From Hymenochaete sp. R1 (lineage: Eukaryota > Basidiomycota > Agaricomycetes > Hymenochaetales > Hymenochaetaceae): a stretch of DNA of 64,000 bases. Made by a program: the position numbers and the translations under genes. The notes beneath the pieces were generated by a model. That model ran no database searches and was not told the origin of the DNA. It saw nothing but the letters and a program-made list of their open reading frames with translations. Shown piece by piece: positions 45,319 to 57,996 of the stretch. Positions within the stretch are counted from its first letter, which is position 1; every line of letters starts with the position of its first letter. The DNA lies in assembly GCA_019400425.1 (NCBI GenBank), contig JAFREE010000110.1, positions 1 to 64,000 of the forward strand. Reading direction: 5' to 3'.

Positions 45319-47930
45319 ATGGCCCCCCTCATCTTCAGTCGACTCTTTTTTTCTCTCGGTTTCGCCTTGGTATCTGCATATGCAAGCGCGCCTAGCGGCC
45401 CATGGGACGCATTCAATCTCGCACCGGAAACTAAGATTGTTAGGCCGACAGCTATCGTTAGCACGCGCAGTTCGGTAACGAACGCGTCGAGTTTGCTGAC
45501 GGAATCGGGTGCGGCGACGTTGAGTGGGAACGGCTCGTTCGTTTCACTTGACTTTGGAAAAGAGGTAAGTAGCATTCTTTCATTTTCGCAGCTTTCATCA
45601 TAATCAATTGTATTTGGGCAACATACAGATTGGCGGCCTGATCACCCTCTCACTTATTCCCTCTACCAACACTACTTCTTTCGCACTTTCGTTCTCTGAG
45701 TCACCCTTGTATGTCCGACCATTTAATTCCGATGACTCCACCATGTCGGCCTCGAACACTACATACGACGGTATCGAATTTGTCCTTGCTCCGCTCCCAA
45801 CCGGCCTCTGGACGCAACCTGCATACCGCCTCCGCGGGGGATTCCGCTTTTTGACTATTGTCCTCATCTCATCCAGTCCTCCAAATTCCGGCGAATCCAC
45901 TTCAGTGGAAGACGCGTTGACGATAAGTAACATCACTTGCGCGATCTCGTTCTCACCGCACGTCGAAGACTTGAGGGATTACACGGGGTATTTCTACGCG
46001 AAAGATCCCGGAAGTGAAAGCATAACTGGCGACGATGACTTTCTAACGAGGCTTTGGTATGCGGGGGCGTACACAGTGCAGACGATTGTGATACCGGTGG
46101 ATACGGGAAGGAATGTACCGATTGTTCCATCTCCCGGTGAGTAGTTCTTTGCTTCTGATATCGCTGAGGTGCGACTGGATAAGAGCTGACAGACTTCTTT
46201 GGGATGCTGTAGGGTGGTCGAATAACGCGACTGTGGGCATTGAAGGTCCAATTATCGTCGATGGGGCAAAAAGAGACAGGTCATACCATTCTTTTCTGAC
46301 GAAGAATGATTGTACTGATTTCGAACTTCCATATATATTGCAGGGCAGTATGGCCAGGTAAAAAGCTATCACCTTTCATTTTCGATATGCCCACTGGCAC
46401 TCATCACCAAGTGACACACCCCCTTCTCCCGTTTAGGCGACATGGGGATTGCAGGTCCTACGGCCTTCGTTAGCACCTATGATCTCCTCCCCATCAAGAA
46501 CGCTCTCGCGACGATTTTCTCAGAGATCAACCCCTCCACGGGCGCTCTCCCCGAGAGCGGCCCACCTCTCAGTGAGATGGGGAGCGATACGTACCATGGC
46601 TGGACGCTCATTGGGGCGTACAATTATTACTTGTTCTCTGAGGATACTGAGTGGTTGAATGGAGTTTGGGCAAACTACGTGTGTCACACTCTTTTTCTCT
46701 GTATTCAATTTGGTCCGGTTTGGTAATGACGATGAATGAAACGAACGATTATAGACACAAGCGGTCTCGTTTCTAGAAGGAAAAGTCACGGATATCGGGC
46801 TTATGAACGTCACTGGCGTGCGGGATTGGGGTCGTCTTGGACAAGGCGGGTACAACTCGGAGGCGAACGCCATCCTTTACAAAGTACTCTGACTCAAATT
46901 ACATCGAGAAACAATCAAACGCACGCTAACATTTTTTCTCCGTATTTCTTAGGTCCTTACCAATAGTGCCCTCCTTGCATCCTCTCTCAACCTCACCTCT
47001 CTCTCCACTGCTTACACCTCTAACGCAAGCACTCTCAAAGAAGCCTACAACGCCCATTTCTGGTCGCCCGCCCTTGGCATGTACCTTGACAACATCACCA
47101 CAACTACATTTACACCACAAGACGCAAACGCCCTCGCTGTCGTCTTCAACTTGACACAAAACGTCTCGCAAGCGACAAGTATTAGTGAGGGATTAGAGAA
47201 GAATTGGGTGGAGGTGGGGAGCGTGGCTCCTGAGTTGCCGGGGACTGTTGCGCCATTTATTGGCGGTTTCGAGTTGATGGCGCATTTCATCGCAGGATCG
47301 GAATCTGGGGAAAGTGGTCCTTCAAAAAGAGCGTTGGAGTTGATGAGGCGCGAATGGGGATATATGCTTACCACGAACCTCTCTGTCCAATCTACGCTTC
47401 TGGAGGGATACAACTCGGACGGTTCGCTCGGGTACGTTTCGCATATACATCCAACCAACCCCCATCCCGTCGTATCCTAGCTTGCTCAATGAATTTGCAG
47501 ATACCGAGCCAACGCAGGCTACAACGATGATCCCTCTTACACCTCACACGCCCACGGCTGGTCTTCCGGCCCAACCTCTGCTCTCACTTCGTATATCCTT
47601 GGCCTGCAAATCACGGCGCCTGTGGGCCGTAGATGGACGCTCAATACTCTGGGTCCCGCGGTAGGGATACACGAGGCGGAGGGCGGGATTGGGACAGCGT
47701 TGGGGTGGTTTGGGGTGAAATGGTCTGTTTCTGTAGGTGGGGATGAGACAGGGATGAACATTAGTGTGGAGACACCGAATGGGTCTTTGGGAACTGTTAC
47801 GATTCCCGGAGGGGGAGCAAGGAATGGGACGGTTAAGGTGACTGTGGATGGTACAGATGTACAGTTGGGAGGGGTGGATGGGCGAAGCTTCGAGCTGAGT
47901 GGAGGGAATCATACAATTGTTGTCACCTAA
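45319..47930 (+). CDS. secreted six-hairpin glycosidase, GH78 alpha-L-rhamnosidase-like
   Basis: The start MAPLIFSRLFFSLGFALVSA is a signal peptide, and the mature part is rich in Asn-x-Ser/Thr sites. After a beta-rich N-terminal region comes LTRLWYAGAYTVQTIVIPVD. Then, across a 14-nt exon (46344-46357), DGAKRDR joins AVWPGDMGIAGPTAFVSTYD, the GH78-type catalytic segment in which the Asp of KRDR and the following acidic residues are expected to act. The (alpha/alpha)6 part continues with MGSDTYHGWTLIGAYNYYLF, LEGYNSDGSLGYRANAG and HAHGWSSGPTSALTSYILGL. A C-terminal beta domain ends GNHTIVVT. At least seven exons. Likely releases rhamnose or a related sugar from plant or microbial polysaccharides; the exact substrate cannot be read from sequence. 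Confidence 0.8.
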
Positions 47931-48103
47931 ATTGCTGCTAGTACATGTATTAGTATATTTTGACACTTTTCTTCCTTCGCCGTTTTGCACCCTTTCGTTC
48001 GCCAAACGAATACGAAGTAACTTTTTCGAGCTCAGCCCGAATCAATAGCACATCAATGATAAATATCTGCGATAAATCTAAATGCGCATGCGGGTTTTAT
48101 AAG

Positions 48104-50342
48104 TCATGATGAATGATTTGCACCCACACCCCTCACTCTTGCTCCAACCCATCCCCAAGCGCCCATAGCGAAACAACTCAAGAGGTAACTTAAGTCGAAC
48201 GCGGATCCAAACACCTCGTAGCTCGGTAACGTCTCAAATACATTATAGCTTTTCGGAGCTGAGTCGAGCGTACCAGGACTCGGGGTCAGTTCTGTTGCTT
48301 CTGGTGTTTCTGAGGGAGAGTGCGAGAATGGGGATGGGGAGAAAGAAGGGGGAAAGGCGGTGCGGAGTTGGACGAGTGTTGAGATGAGGTATGTTCCCTG
48401 GAGATAAAGTATAGAGATCGATAGTCAGGAAGTCTGAAGCAAAGGAACTGGTTAGATACGCACCATTAATTGAGCAAGGATGAGGAGCAACAGCGATGCT
48501 CCGAGATTCCGACTCGTTATCCTCAGAAACTTCAGTATTTATAAGCAAACAAAAGAATCAGTTCAATTATCACAGGAATTACAAGTACGCCAAATAAGTT
48601 TGCGTGGCAGCGGAAAGTCCAAACGTACCCTTGATACGCCCCTCAGTACGACCCGAACACTGCCAGCAATAATGATCCCGACGAACACGAGCCCGAGCTG
48701 ACGAGCGATGACGGCGATGCGATCTCCGCTGAGATGGATGAAAGGAAGGAGGGAAACGAGGTACGTGAGGAAATGGGCGATAAGGTCGGGGTAGGATCTT
48801 TGGGAGTGAGCGGAGGTTGGGGATGAGCTAGTGCTGGTATTGGTGGAGTGAAAGGGGAGGAAGAGATTCAGGAGGCACTGTCAGTTATCCCAATTAGCTT
48901 TTTTGAGACAGTCAAAATGAGTAGGAGTGCAAGCACGTACGCTTATACCCCTCACGACACAGTACGTTGCAAACGCGGCGCCTGCGACGCGCGAAACGCG
49001 TCCACGCATCGTACCACGAAACCGTGCGTTTTCGTGCGCTTTCTGTAGCTCGTCGAGATGGTACGCCATCTGATCTTGAAGAGCTTGAAGCCCTGCAAGC
49101 TCGCGCTGGAGGGATGCTAGCTCTATTTCCCGAAATAAAAGCATTTGTCAGCAAAAATAAGAGGAGGAATAAAGGGTTGGGACAACGGATAGACCTGAGT
49201 TGCCTGTGATAGTTGAAGCGAAACGGGACACCCAGGAGGAAGAGTCTATTGACTGGAGGTATTCCGTAAATTGTTCTTTCGAATGGTGGTTTGCAAATGA
49301 CACGATACCTTTGACCCTATCAGTCTCGCCTCTTCCGCCTTCCTTTTCAACATATCATTTCTCACTCGATTCAACGCTTCTTCAGCAGCTCTGATTTCTT
49401 GTGCAGTCGGGACAAGCCTTCTGGACATCAGCTCTACGTATACAACAGTCCCAATATCTTAAATCAAGAGTACCTTTGAGTGCCCTGCAGGCCCGGGAGC
49501 ACGACGTATTCGAGAATATACCCCGCTGCACCGATTCCTGAAAGGAGACCCATGATAAACGTGCCCAGGATGATGAGCCGCGCGAGGGCCGCCGAAGAGA
49601 CTGAGACAGATTCTGGGTTAGACGAGAGAGACTCGGGGAGGGGTATCATCGTGAGTAGGAAGAGGTAACAAGCGTATGGGACCAGGGCCATGGATATCCG
49701 CGTGGGCACCGAACGAGTCCGAGAGAGGGAACCTACATACGTTGGGTTTGATTTAGTGTGATTTACTCTACTTCAAGAGAGCACACCTAATGGAGACTGG
49801 TATGTGAGGATTATATTCTGGGAGAGTGGGATAGAAACAAGGATGAGAAGTAGCAGGGTTGAAAGTGAGAGTTTCCAGTTGAAGAAACGACTCCTAGTAC
49901 GGGAAGTCAGTGCGCAGAAATGCAGGTATGGATTTGGTCACTCACCTGGCGTTAAAAATAGAAATTTCTTGACATAAGAATAACAAGAAAAGCGTACAGC
50001 TCTCGGAAAAGCATAACGAGAAGGTACATCGAGCAATATTAAAGTGCGTGAAAAGTTCATTTGGTTTTGACAAATGCTGTCGCGCTGTAGCACCAATTCC
50101 CGGTTGTGGCAACTCATTCATCTCGACTTCGTCCGGTTCCTTATCTGTGACAACTTCTCCGCCAGCAGATGCGGTGATTGACCGTAAGTCATGGTAAACA
50201 GAGCTGAGTACGTGTTTATAGCACACGTAGAAGAGGGATATGCTAAGGTTGTGTGAGCAACCGAAAGATGCAAAAGACGATGGCTTGCTCACCGACATGA
50301 AGTTATGATGAGCGTGTCTACTAGTAGAGCCGAACCGGACAT
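48104..50342 (-). CDS. Golgi pH regulator (GPHR/GPR89) family membrane protein
   Basis: Multi-exon minus-strand gene from ATG 50342 (MSGSALLVDTLIITSCRISL) to TGA at 48104-48106. Successive exons give hydrophobic helices (SESCTLFLLFLCQEISIFNA; FFNWKLSLSTLLLLILVSIP; YACYLFLLTMIPLPESL; LIILGTFIMGLLSGIGAAGY). The family's central cytoplasmic coiled coil follows (AEEALNRVRNDMLKRKAEEA and LAGLQALQDQMAYHLDELQK). Then come SRVAGAAFATYCVVRGIS, several C-terminal helices including LLLLILAQLMGTYLISTLVQ, and the ending GAWGWVGARVRGVGANHSS. The nine-helix layout with a middle coiled coil matches GPHR, an anion channel regulating Golgi acidification (related to plant GTG proteins). Exon joins in the middle were followed by homology rather than all proven. 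Confidence 0.8.
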
Positions 50343-51082
50343 GGATCAACGGGACGACTTGCAAATCGAAGGTGAAGGCTTAAGCTTGGGATGAATCTGC
50401 TTGAGCTTGATGTGATGTGGAGTAGTGCCAGGCCTAGGAGTCAGGACGTTCCACGTTTTTCCACGTGACTATGAGTTTTTCCGAGTATTTCGGACTTCAC
50501 CCGTTCTGGAAATAGTAGGAACAACGTCCAACTTTGCCCTTCTGACTACGACCACGATTCGATCATGACCATGGACATGCCAGTATCAGTGTCAGCGTCC
50601 GAAATTGACGTTTAAAAGGCGCTCAGTATTGATTATGTTCATGGCTAGGGAGAAATAATTAATGGCGGGAACTCAAGTTGACATTCGTAGACTGAGCTGA
50701 GCTCTTTTTCTGGCAAAAGATAGCAACCTATTAGCACCTCACACACACTGTGACACAGATCCAGGGCCATCGCAACCTCCCTCTCACCGTCACTGGAATA
50801 CCATCTGCTACGCTTTGATGGACAGGAACACATCGTCGAGGCTCATCTGGGTACTGTATTGGCTGCCGATACATGCTCGATCTGATCGCGTTCTAAACAT
50901 ATTTTCTTCCTCTCACGAATTTTACTTATTTACTGGTCGTTGTTTGCTTTTTCGTCGCGTAAACGGTGCAAAGTCTTGGTACACGACGCTTAGTCGTCTC
51001 ATTGCTATTTTTTCCTAGGACATCATAGGCTGCTGTCGGTGCTTCAGCTCTTCTTTCTGTTGACGACAACTTGCTAACCAGG
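50343..51082. promoter_or_regulatory. divergent upstream region of GPHR and sphingomyelinase genes
   Basis: 740 bp between two divergent start codons. It contains a repeated TTCCACGT sequence (about 50446-50467) including CACGTG at 50462-50467, near the GPHR side. No supported coding sequence. Regulatory function is inferred from position. Confidence 0.4.
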
Positions 51083-54000
51083 ATGATACGAGCGCGAGTG
51101 TTCTTTTTCGCTGCAACAGTGGCTTTTGCCCATGCGCAGACACCCTCTGAAGCACCCTCAGCCTACACTGTCCCTGGCGTATTCCCAACATCGCTCTACA
51201 GCAGCTACTACAATAATCCGACACAGACGAGTGAACAAGTCCAGCCAGTTGTCTCAGATCCGGCGTTGGTGAGTCGAACTTGCCGGTTGTTTCTCCAAAT
51301 CCTACTCTTAGCACTTCCGTATAGCATACAGTCTATCCTTTCGCCCTCACTGACCCAGACTCGATCCCAAAGGTGAGAACCATTTTCCAATAGCTTCCCG
51401 CCACCTTTTGACTTACTTTGCATTTTTTTTGTATGGGTAGAACGACACCGTCGACCCTCACCCATTACCCCAGCCTGCATCTCCCAATAAAATCCTCTCT
51501 GCATTCCTCACCCAACTCAACTCTATAATCTCTCCAAGCACGGCCTCCTCACCTTTCCTCACAGTCAATGCAACCACGAACGCGACTTCCGCCTGTGCGC
51601 GGTGTCAGACAGCCCTCTCCTTGGTCAAATTTGTCGCACTCACTGCGCCCGAGGAGGCACCTGAGGCTGTTGTAGCTCTGTGCGAGGCATTCGATTTAAC
51701 TTCAGACTGTCCGACGAGCTATGGGAAGGAAGCGCTTGGAAGCGTGATTGCGCAGGTCGTCAGTAGAGCAGACGTACTCGGGTACGATGGCCAGGTGCGT
51801 TTGTCCAGTACACTTTCTGACTTACAAAACGCATTAATGATTTTTATCATCCTCTCTTATATTCTATTAGGCCATCTGCAAAAACTTCTTCAAAAATGCC
51901 TGCCCAGTGACCCCCACCATCGACCTCGACCTCTCCAATTGGTTCTCCAAGCCCAAACCCAATCCACTTCCTCAGCCGGTCAAATCAAGTGGCAAGCGCC
52001 TCAAGGTGCTCCACATTTCCGACTTCCACCTTGACCCGCGCTACGCAACCGGCACAGAGGCGAACTGTACGAGCGGTTTGTGCTGTAGGGAAGGCAATTT
52101 TGCAAAGACGAGTCCGAACATGACGCAGATCCCAGCTCCGCGATATGGTGCTTTCCTATGGTGCGTCTTTGAATTCCGAGCCAAGTTTATTTCGTTGGGG
52201 CATTTGTCTCGCGACAGACGACAGGTTAAATTTTATGCTGATAGTTTAATAGCGACTCTCCGCTTGCCCTCATCATGTCTGCGCTTGAGTCCATCCCCGT
52301 CTTGACAGGCACGCAGGACACAGGCTTCGCATGGACGCTCTACACTGGCGACCTCGTCGCACACGACACGGACAACCAGCTGTCCCATGATTATGTCACG
52401 TATGTGGAGGTAAGTAGGCGTTTTTCAACTGATTGGTTCTGGTAGAATTGACGCGATCATTGCACTACGTCGTCGTGAACCTTGAACCGTTGATGTGAAC
52501 CGGGGACGTCAACGTCGGACTTAGACTGTACTGTTTGACCTGTTCAAACGGATGTTGGGGACGGGCCCGACGTATGTAGCGCTGGGAAACCACGACTCCG
52601 TTGGCGTGTACGTCTCTTTATAATCTTAACCTATCAATCTCACCCAGCCTAATACAAAAGCCTACAGGAACGAAGATGCACCCAAACTCCTCGGCGGTGA
52701 CCTTGCACATCAATTCGATTGGTATGGCATTTCATTAGCCCTTTACGCAAACCGACGCGGCTCTAATTTTGATACTTGTCGATACTCTATCACGCGACAG
52801 GAACTACGAGCATGTAGCGAGTCTATGGGAGATCGAGGGCTGGATCCCACAAGCAGCTGCGAAGCTCGCTCGGGCGCATTATGGTGCATATATGGTGCAG
52901 AGACATGATGGATTGCGGGTGATCACGTTGAATACGAATTTGTGGTACAAGTGCGTTCCGACATTTTTTTTTCGTTCTCCGGACATGTCTGTCTTCGATT
53001 ATCTCATCCCAATGCTGACTGAATATACGCATGTGTTGCCATGGGAATAAAAGGTCGAACTGGTTCAACTACATCAACATGACCTCCTCCGATCCGTCTG
53101 GGATTCTCCGGTTCTTGACGGACGAGCTACAGGACGCAGAAGATGCAGGCGAACGAGGTGCGCGTTACGCTCGTTGCTTACATGTATCGGCTTTGATGGT
53201 TTTTGTCTCCTGGTACAATGTTTACTGTAGTGTGGATCACTGGTCACGTCCTGAGTGGATGGGACGGGACGAACCCCTTGAACAACCCCTCGAATCTCTG
53301 TGCGTGGTTTCTTGCGGAATAGGCCTGTTCTTCTTCGCTGACACCTGTCATCTAGTTTACCAGATGTAAGTCCCCCGGACTTTTTTGTTCTGAGCAGGTC
53401 CGCCTATGTTTGTAACTCTGCAGCGTCGAGCGATACTCGCCACACGTTATAGCCAGTAAGTAGCTCTCACTTGGACTTCTTTCTTCTTGTCCCTCTGCCT
53501 CCGCATCCCCTAACCCAAGCTGCCAGACATCTTCTGGGGTCACACTCACGAGGACCAGATGTCCGTAAGTCGCTCTCACCTAATATGCCCTCACCAAAAT
53601 CTTTAAGATTTGCTATTAATCATACAGATTTTCTACTCGAACAATGGTACCGACATGTCGGCCGAGAACGCATTGGCCGTCTCCTGGGTGTGTCATTTTC
53701 TTTCCGTATAGCCCCAATTTCGAGACGAGGCCAAAACTATGGCTAATTTGACGCATGCCTCTCCCTCCCTCGACTTCTGAAGATTGGACCATCGATCACA
53801 CCGCTCTCGAATATCAATTCCGGGTTCAAGATGTATGAGGTCGATTCTTCTGTGAGGATTTTGTTTCTTATCGCTTTTTCTTGTTTCCGTGTGCTTAAAT
53901 TCTGCTATGACAACTACCACACGTCTTTTGAATTGTGTTTCTTTTGGTGCGGCCATTTGTGGACCACCACAGACGTTTGAAGTGCTCGACGCGCATACGT

Positions 54001-54740
54001 GAGTACTCCACGCTATATCTCGTGTTGAGTCGAGTCGGGTTGAACATGACTTATTCGATAACTTTTTTAATTCAAGGTGGTTCGCTAACGTCTCGCTCTT
54101 CCCGGAGCTGGACGGCCAACTCGATGACGGGCCGACATACATGTACGAATACAGCACGAGGGAGACATACGGGAAGAACGTGAGCGGATGGGGGCCCGAC
54201 GATCCACTCAATGCAACGTGGTGGCATAGGGTGACTGAGTGTACGTAGCCGTTTCAAATTCACTGGAATCCATGAATGCAGGTGTGAGATCAAAGTATGG
54301 AAACACCTTGATTAACGATCGATCGATACTCTACCAAAAAAAACTGAGCTGCGAGCTGCGTTTGGCTGGGTGTTGATCACTCGTCAAGAGTGGGTGTTTC
54401 CATACATAGACCCAACGCCTGTATTTACTTCTTCTGAAATACTTACACTAATGATGTCTTGACTGTCTTACTTTTTACAGCGATGGAAGCTGACCCGTCT
54501 CTCGTAACGGTAAGCCCCTTTCCATACTATTCTCATATCGCATATGGGGGATATTGGGCTTTTCTCACATGCCATCCTGAACAGACCTTCCACCACTTGC
54601 AAGGCAAGTCTTCTGTCAAGACTGCCAATTGCTCCGACGAGTGCATCGCTGCGAAAATCTGCTACATCCGCAGCGGCTCGGCGCCCATCGCGCAGAAGAA
54701 TTGTCAGACGGGCTTTGGGTCCGTACAAGGATTGTTCTGA
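51083..54740 (+). CDS. secreted acid sphingomyelinase-like phosphodiesterase
   Basis: The start MIRARVFFFAATVAFAHAQ is a signal peptide (the TTG upstream is not needed). A saposin-B-like module follows (CARCQTALSLVKFVALTAPE ... CEAFDLTSDCP ... CKNFFKNACPV). The calcineurin-like metallophosphoesterase domain then shows all expected metal ligands in order: HISDFHLDPRY, LYTGDLVAHD, YVALGNHDS, WITGH-type sequence, and IFWGHTHEDQMS. The C-terminal ASMase domain has paired Cys (CSDECIAAKICYI) and ends GSVQGLF. More than ten exons, some joins approximate. Expected to hydrolyse sphingomyelin or related phosphodiesters outside the cell or in the vacuole, with zinc as cofactor. Numerous Asn-x-Ser/Thr sites support secretion. 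Confidence 0.88.
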
Positions 54741-55084
54741 AATCAGCAAAAACATTGTTAGATGGTTTCGTAGAGGGAGCAATACAATTTTTTTTGACTT
54801 CTACGTTGGTTCCCTTTTCGGACTGTACTGTAGCTGTGCTTTCCATAATATTCAGGATTTGGACTTTGAGTTCGTCATGCTCGATGCTTGGACATTCAGG
54901 TATTGTTATATAAAGTAACAATCAAATCCTGTTAGATGCAGAAGATACAAAATGGCTCAGCGAAAGACGAATTAGCTGTTGAGTAATTATCTACTTCATC
55001 TTCATGATAACAGGGGAAAAGGCTTATAATGTCCTCAGGCATAAATAGAACTCATAGCATGATATATACTTTACAAAGTCCCTC
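54741..55084. other. spacer between convergent genes
   Basis: 344 bp of AT-rich sequence with no supported coding content; likely 3' UTRs of the two convergent genes. Confidence 0.5.
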
Positions 55085-57804
55085 TCAAACCTGACTAACT
55101 GGCTCATACCCCGACCTCCTCCCAAAGCTTAAATTAAACCTTCCCAACGCGCCCCCGCTCTTCCCCTTCCTCCCCCTCCCATTACCACCACCTTCCTCCT
55201 CCTCCATAAACTTCTCCCGCCGCCTCTTTGCCTCCACAAACCCCTCCATCGGAATATCATACAGCCGCTCGTACTCCACTCCAAGCTCCCTTCCCGCCGT
55301 CCAAAAATCGACGCAATTTCCCCGAACGCCCATATCGAACGGATTCGACGCTTTCCGTGAACGGGCGAGGCCTTCTCCCGCCCGGCCGCGTGTAAAGACG
55401 TCCAAACCGGTTAGCTGCATCAACATTCCGCCACAACCGGCGTGTTTATGCTTATGACCAGCACCACCAACTCCGTCTCTCGCACCGCCCTCGCCAATCG
55501 CAAGTGGGTCTTGTGCCTGCGATTGGGTATGAGGAGTATGAGGGGAATGCGAATGGCCCATTTGGGAGGAGAGGGGTGGTTGGCCGCCGCGTCCGCCCAT
55601 GAAACCGTACCGACCGAGGTTGGAGACTTCAAAGGTGGTCATTTGGCGAGTGACTTGGTAAAGTTGCCCACAGAGGAGGACTGAGGTCCAGAGAAGTTGA
55701 AGGGTTGACCAGCAAGCAACAGAGAAGAGGAAAGGGTCGTACGCGGTGAGGGCACAGAGGTCGGACGGTAGTAAGCAAGTCGTGGAAGCAAGGGATGGGG
55801 CGTAGGTAGCTGCGGAATAATCTAAAGAAAGCTGTGGGTAAAGTAGACAAGACGCTCGAAGTTAGAAGCTTACAAGCGTAGGAAAGGTAATCGAACGAAG
55901 TGACACCGATAACAAGGGTAGTGACGAAAATGATGAATTGGCGATGATTCCTTACACCCACTACAATTCATAAATTTAGCATCCCGATATGCAGCAATTT
56001 GACACTGTTCAAAGACCAACCGCAGTTCCATACCCAGGGGCAATGACTGAAAAAAAATCAGCTCTGGTATGCGGGATGATTATGAACAATTACTCACTGG
56101 TCGTGGCGAGCCACACACCTATCACAAATACGACAATGCTTTGATCTCAACGGTTTTCGAGCCTATTTAGGGTAAGCATTAGGTTCCTCTTGACGAGCCA
56201 CCCAACTCACCATGCACTGAATGCAGAACGTCATCCCATTCAGACGCCCTTCAGATGCCAATTCCTCAACACTCTTTATCAAGTTCAGATAACGAGCTCG
56301 TTTGTTTTCGCAAAATAACTCACTGCTCTCAACTCTCCATCATTGGCTGGTGCAGGGCAATTCCCTGGATCCAGAGTGATAGATCTTGCGAAGTTGTATG
56401 CGCACAATCCATACGCCAAGACGAACGTGAAGTGGGCAATTGGGTGACTCTCGGTTTCTACGCAACCGTCAGCATGAAAACGATTGTAAAACAAAATCAC
56501 ATATAATAAACGAACGATGAATAAGGCGTGAAGCCCATGAATACCCAACCCATACGAGACTCCCAAAGATAATGCCAGCGTAGTATGGACTCTGTATTAC
56601 GCCATCGGTGTAGCTCGACGCGTTTAGCAAGACGCGGGTAACAATCTAATAAAATGATCTTGTAAGTCCAAATTTATAGCTCTGAGAGAATCACAAACAT
56701 GATGCATCGCAAAGAACTCGGCCATTGCCAATAAGATACCGGTGTACCAAGGCATGAGCTGAAAAGTCGTGAAAATAAGACAGAAGAAAAACGTTGGTAG
56801 GAGGAAAATGGCGATCTTCGTATTTCGCTGTGAGAATTTGTTAGGATATCTTCACGAGTGAAGGAACGATGTATCTCGCCTCGCTTAGAGTGCCAACTTT
56901 CTTTATCCCATCTTCCGTCATGCCACCCTCCTCAAGAGCACGTTTGAAGGCACCAATACTCTTCAACTCAACTGCCATCTCCTTTGGTGTCTTCCCTTCT
57001 TGGTTCCTTGCATAAACATCCGCACCCTTCTCCACAAGCTTTCTTATGCAATTTCGGTTGCCTTTGACGACTGCCCAATGGAGTGGCGTGAGCTGCGCAT
57101 CGTCTCTCGTGTTCGGGCTAGCACCGTGCTTCAGGAGCAAGTCGACGGAGAGCGCATCACCCTGGTATGCCGCCCACATGAGCGACGTGTGCCCTTGAGC
57201 GTCTCTCGAGTCAACATTGATAGGTTGGTGAAGAAGGTATAGGAGAGGCATCACGGATGATGAGTGGGTGACTAGATGAAGTGTGTTGTATCCCTGTGCA
57301 TCTGAGATGGTAGGGTCTGCGTTGTGAGCAATGAGCACTTGTATGACGTATAGGTATCCATTGCGTGCTGCCCATTGCATAGGTGTTGCGACGAGATCAC
57401 CTCCAAGCGCATCGACCTCGGCACCCTGTTCTAGTAGATACTTGCAAGCTGAGACCTGAGCGTTGATCGCAGCCCAGTGTAACGGTGTGATATTTTGGTC
57501 ATCTTTGTCCGTCGCCTTTCCTTTGCCTGATTCTATCAGATCCCTGAGCGTGTCTATATCACCTCTCTGCGCTGCCATGAAAATATTTGTCTTGAACATA
57601 GTCAACAAACATGGTCATGAACTGAAACGCGAAGTGCCTAGCGTGTGCAAATGGATACGCAGACGCAGACATAGCAACATAACGCACCTCTGGCTCGTAT
57701 ACAGTCTGTGTGGCGAAGGACATATTTGAAGCAGATGCCTCGTCAACGTTGACCGCCGTCGTGGGCTCTCTTGCGGGAGAGATGATGTTGAGCGGATCCG
57801 TCAT
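55085..57804 (-). CDS. akr1: ankyrin-repeat palmitoyltransferase AKR1
   Basis: Minus-strand gene from ATG 57804 (MTDPLNIISPAREPTTAVNV). Exon 2 holds about six ankyrin repeats (NITPLHWAAINAQVSACKYL, ATPMQWAARNGYLYVIQVLI, HTSLMWAAYQGDALSVDLLL, LTPLHWAVVKGNRNCIRKLV). Membrane helices follow (IFLLPTFFFCLIFTTFQLMP and others), then the DHHC cysteine-rich domain near 56050-56160 (LRSKHCRICDRCVARHDHHC, then PWVWNCVGVRNHRQF). The DHHC box is split by an intron between its two His codons. The C-terminal tail contains TRQMTTFEVSNLGRYGFMGG and a Gly/Lys-rich end. The enzyme attaches palmitate to cytosolic proteins at the Golgi. Yeast Akr1 has DHYC, whereas this protein has canonical DHHC. Exon 2 uses an AAG acceptor. 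It shares a 192-bp promoter with the divergent DHHC gene at 57997. Confidence 0.9.
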
Positions 57805-57996
57805 GAGCGTTTGAGGACGAGGAGTAGTTGAGGGCGCCGCGCCCACCGCTTAGCGCAGCAGATGCGGCGACGGCACGAAATAGCACGTGTTCAACCCAAT
57901 CGACGTCAGCGTTTCAAGCCTGTGCGCTGCTGAGTAACTCTTGCTTCTTGCCCTCCGTGCGCACGGTGGGCATCGTCGCTCTCGACCTCAAGCTCA
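57805..57996. promoter_or_regulatory. 192-bp divergent promoter of two palmitoyltransferase genes
   Basis: Between divergent ATGs at 57804 and 57997. It contains CACGTG (57884-57889), CCCAAT (57895-57900) and CGACGTCAGC (57901-57910, CRE-like) in one cluster. Bidirectional activity is inferred. Confidence 0.5.

Noticed and set aside
14932..57889. CACGTG boxes in four promoters as a shared regulatory signal
   Set aside because: A 6-bp palindrome is expected about 16 times by chance in 64 kb, and further copies lie in non-promoter positions (12145, 19067, inside the gene at 57997), so no enrichment is shown.
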